Assembly: GCF_029931775.1 (NCBI RefSeq)
Contig: NC_079320.1
Coordinates: 54,577,521-54,641,520, forward strand
Direction of reading: 5' to 3'
Length of the DNA stretch: 64,000 nucleotides
Source of the DNA: Euleptes europaea
Taxonomy: Eukaryota > Chordata > Lepidosauria > Squamata > Sphaerodactylidae
A model generated the notes under the pieces. The model worked only from the letters and a program-made list of their open reading frames with translations. It ran no database searches and was not told the origin of the DNA. Positions 54,372 through 64,000 of the stretch are shown piece after piece. The translations under genes were made by a program, and so were the position numbers. Numbering within the stretch: position 1 is the stretch's first letter; each line of letters starts with the position of its first letter.

Positions 54372-57300
54372 GTAAGTGTTGGTGTATTGTTTTTGATACA
54401 CATTTTCTTTGGATTCATAGAACTTAATTTAATGGGAAAGGTGTCTGTAGTCATGGAATACACCAGCATGAAAAACTATGGTAATGTACAAATCAAGCAA
54501 GCAGAGGGGGTATGCATATTATTTTATTTGTACTAGATAGATAAAATAAGCTGCTACTTCCATTTCCTGTGGTTTTTAAATCAGAAGAAGTACCAGTTGC
54601 TGATACTAATGGTCTCTCGCAGATATAATTACAATGCACAACATAACTAGAACATGCTTTGCAAACTTAAAGCCCCTTTCAAATACGAGAGTAAATAGCA
54701 ACGCTGAGTGGAGTGATAGACTTTCAGTCCTGAACAGATATACATTTTCACTGGTGTGGCAGAACCTAACACAATTACATTCTCTGTATCTTTACCATCT
54801 CATCTTTTCCCCATAATAGATTAGCAAAGGGTGATCCATATGCATTTTTGCCCATCATCAGCTACTGCTTCACATCTTTCTCAACACATATAATGGAACT
54901 TCTGGTGGAACTGGATGTGGAACTTACAGCAAAGAATGACTTGCGCTTTATTGAGGCCACTTACAAGGTATCTATAAAACACTATTTACAGAGGAAGATC
55001 GGTCAAGTACGCTAAGGAAGTGCTGCTGCTTGTTTCATCCTAACAAAAATGTTGAAAACTACTGTAGGACTTTGAAGACTGTACACCAGTTTAAACATTC
55101 TAGTTCCCTGTTTCTTCATTGGCATGAACCTTTGAGGACAACAGTATATTGAATGGACAGAAGTGCGATGTTTCTGATTACTTTTATACACATGGGTTGA
55201 CGTATGGTAGATTAAAAAAAATATTCTGTGTATTCCTGCCTCCAGTAAATGTTTTATATGACATTCTGCCACAAAATACATGTTACATCAACAGTAATCA
55301 GGAATAGAAAATGTCAGCTTGACATACAATTGTAGTGATTATGAAAGCTAATTCTTCTTTTTTTCCTGTGTGCTTTACAGCTTCTCCGGGATCATTTTCA
55401 ATATAAACCAGTCTTAACAAAACAGCAGTTTCTCCAGTTAGGTTTTGCAGAAAGAAAAATGCAGATTGTTTGTGAAATTATTAGTATGGTCTATAAAAAA
55501 CACAAAGAATTAAGTAACACGAACAAGGTAATTTTTATTGCTATGTTCAAGAGGAACAAATAAGATTCATTAACGTTAAAGGCTTTTAATGTTTTAACTT
55601 ATATTTTCATCCTAAGCAAAGTTTCATGCTTCTAAATTCATTGACCTCAGTGCGCTGAGGTGGGTGTAACTTTTCAGGCAGCCCATTCCTAAAGGGGGGG
55701 GGCAGTTAAGATTGGCACAGCCACACCGCCTCCATAGAGGCTTCCTGGCCTGAAAAAGGAAAAACAAGCACTTAAGATAAAGACATCAAAAAAATACTGA
55801 CTTTAGTGAGGTTACATCAGCTGTTTTGCTGGCATTCCCGGGGTGATAGGGGTTAGGAAGCCACCTACAGGAAGCTCCAACCCCAGGAATGCCTCCCAGG
55901 ATGCTGGTGCGTGGAGATATGCCAGGGAAATGCCAGTGGGAGGCTGCGCCGGCATCCAAGATGGCCCTGTGCTGATGTCCATGCCAGTATGCATGGTGCA
56001 AGTGGCATGGACACTGGTGTAGGGGTCACGCTGGCTCCTGTGAGCATTCCCCCCACCCCACCCCCCGGGATTGCGTGGTTAGTGTTGCATTGTAAGTGAA
56101 ACTTGTCCTGGCTGGTAGAAGCCTCTGATATTTTTTTCTGTCAAATTCAGAATATGTAGGCTAAGCTTTTTCCCGTCAGTATGACTGAGGTGCTTTGCTT
56201 ATGGTTGCACAAAACAAATGATTACCCTCAACTGGCCTTAATACCAGTACAGTTGCTGCATAGTAAATAACCCCTACAAAGAAGAAGCTGCTAATGCTTT
56301 TTGTTTCCTCTTCATCTGACCATTATTATGCTATATATTTGAATGCAATGTTGTTGTTTTTTAATTGACAAAGTTTTTTTTAAGATGTCTGAATACAGCC
56401 ATAGTGCTATATTTGGTTCAGTTTGAAGTTCCTGAAAAGTTACTTGGGACATTTGCTACAACTGGCTAGATTTGCTTTGGAAAGTCTATTTTTTGCATTT
56501 TCTTAAGGATACTTTGCTTCAACTTAACTGTTTTGGCAGTATGTCTTGCTGGACCATATTTTGTACTGTGTAAACAGGAAAATGCTGGCATCACCAACAG
56601 TGGGATTTCTGTTGTTTTATAGGTGAGATCTCAAACAAGAAAGAAAAGTCATGCTGTGAAACGCGAACCAGAAGCAAGCATTTTAGATCTTCTTGATTCT
56701 ATGTCTGTTGATGCTATGAATTTTCAGCAGGTAGGATTATTTTAGATGAACTGCCACACAGGAGAAAATCTTGATTCTTATTCAGACAGCTACACTTTAT
56801 ATTGTATAAAAAAATTAAAAATGGCTTCTTTTAATTATATTTAAAGAAAATGGTCAAATTCAAAAATATACTTAATAGTTTGGAAGAAACATGGGCATTA
56901 TATAAACTTTACAATTGGTAAAATTAGTGCCCTGAATCTAAGGCAATCTAAGCAAGTTGTGGCAGATGAAGTATTTTCTTAAAAACTAGCCAAATTTAAA
57001 TTTACCAGTGAACATACCAAAACCAAACCTCTATACATGTTCTGATGTGACCATCAGACCAGGGATTTTTACAGCTTTGCAGTCTACTTTTAGCAATTGT
57101 TACAGTCTTACTAAACAAGTTGGTTGGGAAGATGCGTACTAAATGATAAAGGTCATGTATGCATGGGTACTTTCACTCATGTTTGCCCCCAGTCTGTCTC
57201 GGTTGTTCCTTGGAGTTATGCATGAGTTTTTGTCCATTAGAGGTGACCTTGCTGCCAGCCCTCACATATGCCGGGACTTCTCGTTCCTCTGTTAACACAA

Positions 57301-60300
57301 TTCTTCCCTCTCCTGAGCTCAGCCCAGGTGAAATCCCCATGCATATAGCAAAGTGTGGGACACACAAGCTTGGTTTCTCTCACAGCCAATTACAAAGCAG
57401 TGTGTAAAGAGGTGGGGATTCAAATGCTTCCTGCTTCCTCAGAGCTCTTTCTGAGCAGAAGAAAGGCTTTTTAAAACTGAGGCTTGGATTTCTTCCTCCC
57501 TTCCCCACTCCTTTCAGATTATTCCATTTTGTTTTTTGTTCTTGAAATGCTTTTTTTATGCAGAAATTGGTTTTTTGGGGATAATTTTCTCTCACCATAA
57601 GCTCTACAAAGTAACCAATTAAAAAAGGTAAAGGTCCCCTGTGCAACCACCAGGTCATTCCTGACCTATGGGGTGACGTCACATCCCAACGTTTTCTAGG
57701 CAGACTTTGTTTGCGGGGTGGTTTGCCAGTGCCTTCCCCAGTCATCTTCCCTTTACCCCCAGCAAGCTGGGTACTCATTTTACCGACCTTGGAAGGATGG
57801 AAGGCTGAGTCAACCTCGAGCCGGCTACCTGAAACCAACTTCTGTTGGGGTCGAACTCATGTCATGAGCAGAGCTTGGGACTGCAGTTTACCACTCTATG
57901 CCACGGGGCTCTTAAGCCAATTACAAAGCAGCATTTAAAGGGGCAGGGACCTGATTTGAGCTTACAGACTACCGGTGCATAGATTCCCCACAGGAAAGTG
58001 TGGGTCCAGCGAGCAACGAACCTCAGGTGAAACTCCCATACATAAATGACCAAAGTTGGTTTTATCTTACTAGCAGCTCTTACTGTATTCAGCTTGGCAA
58101 GCCTGCCATTTGATAGTTACTTGTCAACATATAGCTGCATTTTTAGTATACAAGATCTCTAAAGCTTGATTCAGAGATCTGCTGAAGGAACATTTCACTG
58201 TGCAATGCATTTTCCAAGCTTTTGGATAGAAGGGCTTCTTTACCCCGTCCCCAGGAGCTTCTAATCTGTGCAATTTGTATACAGTGACTTGTTGCTGCGA
58301 ATGGATTCTCTCTCACTGGATCAAGGTATTAGTTCAGCAACTGCCAAATGAAAACTCATTGCTGCCACAACATGATTTTTGTGTGGCATAATTTTTGTTT
58401 TATTTGGAGTACACAGCTCTAAATCTCACCTCTGCTCCCCAAACAGCTTGGCTGGGGAAGATTCCTGAACTGGTATTGTGCTATTTATTTATTTATCTAG
58501 GGATACGTTTCTTAAAGAAAGCAGAATAAATGTAAGCAATCACTTATTTCTTTCTTTAAATGGGAATTAAACTTTTTATGAAACATTGTTTCATATAAAT
58601 CCTGGTGCTGCTTATTATCCAAGCCCTGTTTGTGTACTTTAGTGTACTGTTTCACAGTCCATCAAAATTGGGATGACACTGATTCAAAAAGATGGTGGGG
58701 CTTGACTTGGCATTAAGGCTTGGGGTTCTTTTTCCTGTTCTATGTATACTTTTATTTTTGCTTTTCAAACAAATTGTGAAGGCTTTATGTATCAGGTAGG
58801 TGTATTCCACAGCCATTAAAATCAAAGGTGTTTTGTCACTAAATTCCGTGATTTTTTTAACAAGCTCTTAATAATGTTCGCTGTTACATTGTGTGAAATT
58901 TTGTTTTCTTGTTTACATGCAAAGAAACCTCAAATAGAATGCCATGTGTTTACATGTAATGCATGTCCCCCCAAGGAAGTAGTCAATGAAGTACTTCATG
59001 AAGATACTGATATTTCCTACAATTCACATGAAAAAGTAAGGCCGTTGTTACTTTACCCATTTTCTGCCAGTTGAACTGAGATTTAAAAATAGTGACCACT
59101 CATGGAGATAGGGGCTTAACACTATTCAAATGTGCAGATTTTTAAAGGCAGTCTCACTTGGGGCTTTTCTGCAGGGGTTTTCTTCCCATTGGTTCTGGCC
59201 CCATACTGCTTTGGTTGATTCCCCAGTTTCCATATGCATTTTTGTGTATTCAGTTTTTGCTTCCTTTTTTGGGGTGGGGGGTTCCCTGGTGTTTTTCCTT
59301 TTTTAAAACAACAGCAACTTCTACCCTGTTCTTTTTCTGGAAGAAGATTTTGAGTCGTCTTTTTCCTCATGCATAATGTTTCAGTTGGTTTTTTGCTTTT
59401 CAAACAAATTGCAAAGGCTTTATGTATCAGGTAGGTATTCTACAGCCATTAAAATCAACGGGGTTTTGCCACTAAATCCAGTGATTTTTTTTAATGAGCT
59501 CTTAAAATTTTTTGGTGTTACATTGTGTGAAATTTTGTTTTCTTGTTTACATGCAAAGAAACCTCAAATAGAACGCCATGTGAGTACATGTGATGCATGT
59601 CCCCCCAAGGAAGTAGTCAATGAAGTACTTCATGAAGACACTGTTATATCCGACAATTCACATGAAAAAGTAAGGCCATTGTTACTTTATCCATTTTCTG
59701 CTAGTTGAACTTAGATTTAAAAATAGTGACTACTCATGAGACTACTCATGGGGGGCTTAGCACTATTCAAATGTGCAGATTTTTAAAGGCAGTCTCACTT
59801 GGGACTTATCCACATGGGTTTCTTCCCATTGATTCTGGCCCCATACTGCTTTGGTTTATTCCCCAGTTTCCATATGCATTTTTGTGTATTTAGTTTTTTA
59901 TTCTTTCTTGGGAGAGGGGGGTTCCCTGGAGTTTTTGCTTTTTTAAAACAACAACTTTTACTCTGATCTTTTTCTGGAAGAAGATTTTGAGTCAGCTTTT
60001 CCCTCATGCATAATGTTTCTGTTGGTTTTCTTTGTCCCAACTACTCCCACCCACCTCCAGTCCCCTTTTAAATGATTGGATTGTCATCATTGTCAAACCA
60101 CTCCCTCTCCCCTCTGCCAACGATGAGGTTTTTTTAAAAGAAGGCCCTAAAATAACAATATATTGATATAGTGTCGTAACGATAGCTTAAGCAGGTTCTC
60201 TGTATTCCCAGCTTTCATTTTTAAAAAAGTGTGAAAATATACATTTGCCCTTATATCTCCATGAAGAAAGGAGCTAGAAACTTATTTTTTTAATGAAAGC

Positions 60301-62590
60301 TGGGAGTTTGTAGAACCTGCTTAAACTATCATTACAACAGTATTTTAGGGCCTTTTTTTAAAAAAAGGGGTGCTGGAATGCCACTGATGACAACCACTGT
60401 CCCTTGAAAATCCTGATTATTTAAGCCATGTTCAGAAGGTAATAAACTGAAAGCCCATTCCTGAGCTCTTTTGCCGAAAGAGCTCAAGAGGCAAAAAAAA
60501 GGGCTTAGCCAGCTTAAGTGGGACGGCCGCGCAGAGCGGCCAGGAGGCAGGGATGCCGGCAGGGCCTTCCCACCAGCGCAAAGGCCCGTGCTGGGGGGAG
60601 AGATGCCTGTAGGCAGCTACCTGTCCCCTTTCGGCCCTGCATGCCGGCACCGAGAACTATTCTGTATGGGGCATTTTGCCCCATTAAAATTTTTAAAGGC
60701 CTTTCAGCGGCTGGGAAACAGGTTAGGAGGTGCCACGGCTGCACCTTGGCCACACCATCCCTGGCCACCGAAAGCTCAGGAATGGTCTGTGACTCAACAA
60801 CTGTGAAAATGCAGAGGGAGGGTAGATGTGCAGAAGGACCATGCTCATATCAATGTCAGTGTTTGTGGATCAATGCCTAAGATAATAAGGACCAAGTTGA
60901 GAATGCAAAAAAGCCCTTGGACGTATTCTTTCTCCCTTCCTCCAAAAAAGGTGGCGCACCACCGCCACAGTGTGGGGGGGCGGTCCCAGGATGAAAAGGG
61001 TGAGGAAGCTGCCTATTCTGTGAAAAGGTGGCACCTATGCCGGCACGGGGTCACACTGACTCCTAAAGAGCTTCGCCCCCACTTCAGGAATGGGCTCTTA
61101 ATCTAGTAATTTCTAGTAAAAATTGATGAGCTTAATTGAATAGCATACAAAACAAGTTGGGAATCAACCTTTACTCTTCAGCAGCACTGCATGGTTATAT
61201 AAAACTGTTCTATGCCTTGCATCTTATTTGCAGATCTTGGAGGATAATGACGATCAGATGAACGAATTAAAGAGCCAACTTGCTGAACTGCAGGAAAAGG
61301 TTAATAAACTGAAATTGGTTGAAGAAAAATTGTATGTTTTAGAAGAGAAACTGCAGGGTAAATTGATTATAGATGAGAAAGACTGGAATAATCTATTGAG
61401 CCGTGTCTTTCTCCTTGAAACACAGTTCTTGCAGCAATCAAAAAAGGTACGTTTTACTATTCAGTTTCCAGAAAACAATATTAACAGAACATTTTTGTAT
61501 TACTTTTTTGATTTAATGAAGATATAGTCTCACAAACAATGTAAAATGATCGTACTTAGTTTTCCGGTTCCTACTCATAATGATTTTTACTGCAAAATAA
61601 AAAGGTGTTTTCTCAATCCCTTTAAATTACCCATTTTTTAAAAAAAATGGGTATTCTTAGGATAAACCTTTGAGAAACACAGGAAATAGTTATTTTTGCA
61701 ATGGTTACTGTTTAATAAAGTACAAATTTGTTGGTAATGCTTTTGAATGGAAAAAATATTTCATGTTAGTACTTGCCACACTACCATGTACCATATTTAA
61801 AAGTTCAACCAAGTTGAATGCATTTTTCTTTATCCATTGTGTATTTCTTGTTGAGTAATTTACCTAAATACTGTACATTATTATGCAATGGGTTTGGATT
61901 ATCTAGCAACTCTTTAAAATGCTGCATTTCACTTTGACTAGGATCAGTGGTACAGTGTATAAATTACTGATAATGTAACATAATTCAAATACCTTTTATA
62001 AACAGAGAAAAACAAGTTATTACTTTGGAACAGCGTATTTGGCTTGTGCCAAATATAATGTGATTTGCAACAATATTGGTTCTGTTGGATCAGCAACATA
62101 CTGGCTGGGCTCATATGCTGTATAGTTATTCATGGCTCTAACTATAGTTGTCCAGTTCAGGCGCCACAGCATACAATATTGCAGAGTACAAGTACGTTAA
62201 GAATGCAATTAGCAAGGAAGGGTTTGTGCATAAGACTGCAGCCTGTTCCTGATCCTCCCAGGCTTTGGTCAGAGGATCAGGACATGATGGCTGAAGTGAG
62301 CCATTGTCCACTGTGGGGTATATTGGTAGTAATGTAATAAGGAGTGTTATGTGGGGATACTATCAATTCCTTCAAAGGCAGTAAGCGCAATCCCATGCAG
62401 AGTTGCTCCAAGTTGGTAATGTTGTAACATTGTATAACAGCTTGCAAGGCAAATCCCAGAACTGCCACCTGATCTATTGAAAAACTCACTAGCAGGATAT
62501 CTCTTCAATTTTAGATTGACTTACCCACAGAATTTAATAACGTGAATGAAGACGATACCTCTGGCATACATATGACTCCAGTTTCTCCAG
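54283..62590 (+). CDS. CEP44: CEP44, centrosomal protein 44 (5' eight coding exons; 3' end outside window)
   Basis: Centriole/centrosome protein of the CEP44 family, which binds microtubules and is needed for centriole-to-centrosome conversion. Exons 54283-54371, 54820-54967, 55381-55527, 56623-56730, 58925-59035, 59559-59669, 61234-61446 and 62515-62590 join in frame to about 334 residues. The N-terminal CEP44 domain (about 1-128) has [32 protein letters not shown] and [21 protein letters not shown] low-complexity middle is followed by a coiled coil (exon at 61234). Human CEP44 is about 390 residues, so one or more 3' exons lie beyond 64000. Unusual: exons 5 and 6 are tandem duplicates. I cannot exclude a further short exon in the long introns. 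Confidence 0.93.
54820..54967 (+). CDS. CEP44: CEP44 coding exon 2
   Basis: 148 bp; acceptor CCCATAATAG; codes [34 protein letters not shown] and RFIEATYK. Donor AAG|GTATCT, phase 0. Confidence 0.95.
55381..55527 (+). CDS. CEP44: CEP44 coding exon 3
   Basis: 147 bp, 49 codons; acceptor GTGTGCTTTACAG; codes [40 protein letters not shown] and HKELSNTNK, the rest of the CEP44 domain. Donor AAG|GTAATT. Confidence 0.96.
55681..56078. mobile_element. GC-rich TIR element (family G), copy 2
   Basis: Starts GCCCATTCCTAAAGGGGGGG, ends CACCCCCCGGGATTGCGTGG. Shares CCGCCTCCATAGAGGCTTCC and CACGCTGGCTCCTGTGAGCA with the copies at 46985 and 60453. Lies in CEP44 intron 3. Confidence 0.72.
56623..56730 (+). 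CDS. CEP44: CEP44 coding exon 4
   Basis: 108 bp, 36 codons; acceptor TGTTTTATAG; codes [35 protein letters not shown]. Donor CAG|GTAGGA, phase 0. This is the start of the poorly conserved middle of the protein. Confidence 0.88.
56731..57148. other. CEP44 intron 4, left part
   Basis: AT-rich intron, nothing recognised. Confidence 0.7.
57149..58051. mobile_element. TIR element with nested SINE and internal duplication
   Basis: GGTCATGTATGCATGGGTAC-TTTCAC at the left and GGTGAAACTCCCATACATAA ATGACC at the right are inverted ends, related to family X. The phrase GCCAATTACAAAGCAG occurs at 57387 and again at about 57916, after the SINE. It enlarged by SINE insertion in CEP44 intron 4. Confidence 0.65.
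57622..57914 (-). mobile_element. SINE family B (Sauria-type)
   Basis: Reverse orientation: AAAAAGGTAAAGGTCCCCTG tail end, GGGGTGACGTCACATCCCAA, and head CCACTCTATGCCACGGGGCT. CCAATTA flanks it on both sides (57613-57619 and about 57917-57923). Confidence 0.88.
58052..58755. other. CEP44 intron 4, right part
   Basis: (TTTA)n at about 58482-58496. No exon-like segment that I could support. Confidence 0.6.
58756..59390 (+). repeat. tandem duplication unit 1 (contains CEP44 exon 5)
   Basis: Begins TTTTGCTTTTCAAACAAATT and ends near CATAATGTTTCAGTTGGTTT. The whole unit, exon plus both flanking intron parts, is repeated directly next to it. Confidence 0.93.
58925..59035 (+). CDS. CEP44: CEP44 coding exon 5, duplicated exon copy 1
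   Basis: 111 bp, 37 codons, phase 0 at both ends. Acceptor TTTACATGCAAAG, donor GAAAAA|GTAAGG. Codes [37 protein letters not shown]. No stop. It can be skipped or used without changing frame. Confidence 0.82.
59391..60030 (+). repeat. tandem duplication unit 2 (contains CEP44 exon 6)
   Basis: Direct copy of 58756-59390, starting TTTTTTGCTTTTCAAACAAA and ending CCTCATGCATAATGTTTC, after which the sequences part. Small indels and scattered substitutions throughout. Confidence 0.93.
59559..59669 (+). CDS. CEP44: CEP44 coding exon 6, duplicated exon copy 2
   Basis: Same length, phase and splice sites as copy 1. Codes [37 protein letters not shown]. It differs from copy 1 at five of 37 residues (C6R, F9S, N12D, D29V, Y32D), with only about two silent changes. 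Confidence 0.82.
60141..60354. repeat. palindromic MITE in CEP44 intron 6
   Basis: AAGGCCCTAAAATAACAATA and TGTTTGTAG... ACAGTATTTTAGGGCCTT are inverted ends. GCTTAAGCAGGTTCTCTGTA pairs with the TTTGTAGAACCTGCTTAAAC arm, and CCCAGCTTTCATTT with AATGAAAGCTGGG, around a centre of about 60 bp. Confidence 0.88.
60453..61095. mobile_element. GC-rich TIR element (family G), copy 3
   Basis: GCCCATTCCTGA and TCAGGAATGGGC are perfect 12-bp terminal inverted repeats. Internal GTCACACTGACTCCTAAAGA-GCTTCGCC parallels the other copies. GC-rich with no transposase. Lies in CEP44 intron 6. Confidence 0.82.
61234..61446 (+). CDS. CEP44: CEP44 coding exon 7 (coiled coil)
   Basis: 213 bp, 71 codons; acceptor CTTATTTGCAG. 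Heptad-rich [40 protein letters not shown], then [20 protein letters not shown], which matches the conserved C-terminal coiled coil of CEP44. Donor AAAAAG|GTACGT, phase 0. Confidence 0.96.
61447..62514. other. CEP44 intron 7
   Basis: AT-rich; no repeat or exon recognised. Confidence 0.7.
62515..62590 (+). CDS. CEP44: CEP44 coding exon 8
   Basis: 76 bp; acceptor CTTCAATTTTAG; codes [25 protein letters not shown], then one base of a split codon. Donor CCAG|GTGAGC. It corresponds to the acidic linker after the coiled coil. Confidence 0.88.
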
Positions 62591-62654
62591 GTGAGCATTT
62601 CATTTAATGTTGGCAGTTAAAACTGCCTTGTTTGGGGTCTTCTAGCCCACTGAA

Positions 62655-62952
62655 GAAGAAGCATTGGTTTTTATATGCCAACCTTCTCTACTGCTTAAGG
62701 GAGACTCAAAATGGCTTACAATCGCCTTCCCTTCCCTCCCCACAACTAATACCCTGTGGGGTAGGTGAGGCTGAAAGAATGTGACTTGCCCAAGATCACC
62801 CAGCTGGCTTCATGTGTAGGAGTGGGGAAACAAATCCAGTTCACCAGATAAGCCTCCGCTACTCATGTGGAGGAGTGGGGAATCAAACCCGGTTCTCCAG
62901 ATCGGAGTCCACCACTCCAGACCACCACTATTAACCACTACGCCACGCTGAA
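62655..62952 (-). mobile_element. tRNA-derived SINE, family A
   Basis: GAAGAAGCATTGGTTTTTAT tail end, ATCACCCAGCTGGCTTCATG body and TTAACCACTACGCCACGCTG head, in reverse. Lies in CEP44 intron 8. Confidence 0.88.
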
Positions 62953-64000
62953 ATAACATACTTACAGTAGATGATAGTACCCACAAAAGTGATTTCGTTT
63001 GTCACTGCAGTTTTTTTTAAATGTTCTTCTTTGCATGTGTTAAGTGCTGCACACAGAGAACATTGCTCAACTTTCTTTATGAACACTAATATGTAGGGTG
63101 TTTAGTTTTTAGTTTTTTCATTTGTAGCTAGAGACAGTTTTAAAAAGGGCTTCCAAAGTTATGTTAATGAAGGCTAGGCAAATTATTCGTCAGGAGCTTC
63201 TCAGTGTTGACAATGAGTCTTTATTGTGACGTTATCGTTTCCTTTTTTAAACATCCATCTCACCCTAGCCAAAATCTTCAGTTTTTAAAAATGTTCATCC
63301 CAATAATACTTAAACATTGAAATGCTTAGTTCACCAACCTCTTACTTGAAGATCTGTAAACTCCACATTTAAAACTTTGTCACACCCCACTTAAATTTGC
63401 AGCACAAGCAGCAAAAGTTACTACACTCATCTTCTCCAAAACCTGTGTTAATTATATGGTTGTGAAGCCACACATTTTTGTCTGTCGGTAGCCTGTGCAA
63501 GTTGCAGGTGATTTATTTTATGATATAGTACAGGTGTTGGCAACAAGCTCAAAGACCTACTGTAAAGTAATATCTTGTTTTTTGGGTGTTTTTAAAATAT
63601 ATATTCCCAAAATAGCTGCTCTGTCCTTTATAGGCATTTCTGCCATTATTTTATAGAGGGCTTTTCTGTTTGCTTATTAAGATAACCAGTAAAAATGCTT
63701 TAGGAAATGTTGTCAGTCTCTACCTTATGCTATAACAGGATAGAGTTCAAAAAGGGCTTGGCATATGCCTCATGTCTGGTGCAATTCATGTTGCCTTTAA
63801 AGTTAATTTTATACCAATTTCTGGCGAATGAGCATTGGCTCGAAGGTCTTAGAAAAGACCTGCAAGTTGTGATCTTTGGCCTAGCGGCATTTTCCAAAAG
63901 CTTACATTAATGATGATTAGAAGGTTGTTCATGTGTGCTTTCAAAATAGTACATGATATTTATAATAAATAAAAATACTTTTGCGGTTTTGTAATAGTTC
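62953..64000. other. CEP44 intron 8, right edge of window
   Basis: AT-rich intron-like sequence to the window edge. No further CEP44 exon recognised. Confidence 0.6.

Noticed and set aside
1-64000. CRISPR arrays, operons, bacterial promoters
   Set aside because: The window is vertebrate nuclear DNA; tandem repeats present are microsatellites and mobile elements.

Overview
This is a 64-kb piece of vertebrate nuclear DNA, almost certainly from a squamate reptile (lizard; gecko-like repeats are possible, but I cannot fix the species). The grounds are two vertebrate genes with introns, a BovB LINE, several tRNA-derived SINE families of the kind common in squamates, CR1/L2-type LINE tails, hAT-type elements and a vertebrate Ty1/copia element.

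Only two host protein genes are supported. FBXO8 lies on the minus strand; its five coding exons between 31626 and 42917 rebuild a 319-residue F-box plus Sec7-like protein. CEP44 lies on the plus strand; its start codon is at 54283 and at least eight coding exons reach 62590, with the 3' end outside the window. They are head to head across a CpG-rich region at about 52.2-53.1 kb that looks like a shared bidirectional promoter with ETS, CRE, CCAAT and GC-box motifs. In other vertebrates the same pair sits between HAND2 and HPGD, so the left 31 kb is probably the intergenic space towards HAND2. No HAND2 exon is present.

Layout: 1-2.6 kb holds a purine microsatellite and a Penelope-like fossil. 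3-6.7 kb is a BovB LINE split by a fossil related to endogenous foamy viruses (spumaviruses). 6.7-9.1 kb has a near-perfect 75-bp inverted copy, one arm of which lies inside a SINE, then a LINE tail. 10.07-13.98 kb is a young copia-type LTR element inserted in a SINE with an exact 5-bp target duplication. 14-25 kb is a dense mix of palindromic MITEs, hAT MITEs, SINEs and LINE tails, several of them nested. 25-30.5 kb is repeat-poor and gene-free, the best place for distant regulatory DNA. 31-52.5 kb is FBXO8 with a foamy-type solo LTR, SINEs, a LINE fragment and a 1.57-kb SPIN-like hAT composite in its introns and leader. 52.5-64 kb is the promoter and CEP44.

Most notable observations: (1) a tandem duplication of about 635 bp in CEP44 has made two adjacent 111-bp phase-0 exons with intact splice sites and mostly amino-acid-changing differences; (2) the foamy-like fossil nested in BovB, with a solo LTR of the same family 28 kb away; (3) the young copia element whose primer site matches an internal half of initiator tRNA-Met; (4) a SPIN-like hAT element with an 8-bp target duplication that carries a transposase 3' end, a GGAA satellite and a CpG-rich insert; (5) the 75-bp inverted templated insertion. 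I saw nothing that I would call a wholly new biological system.
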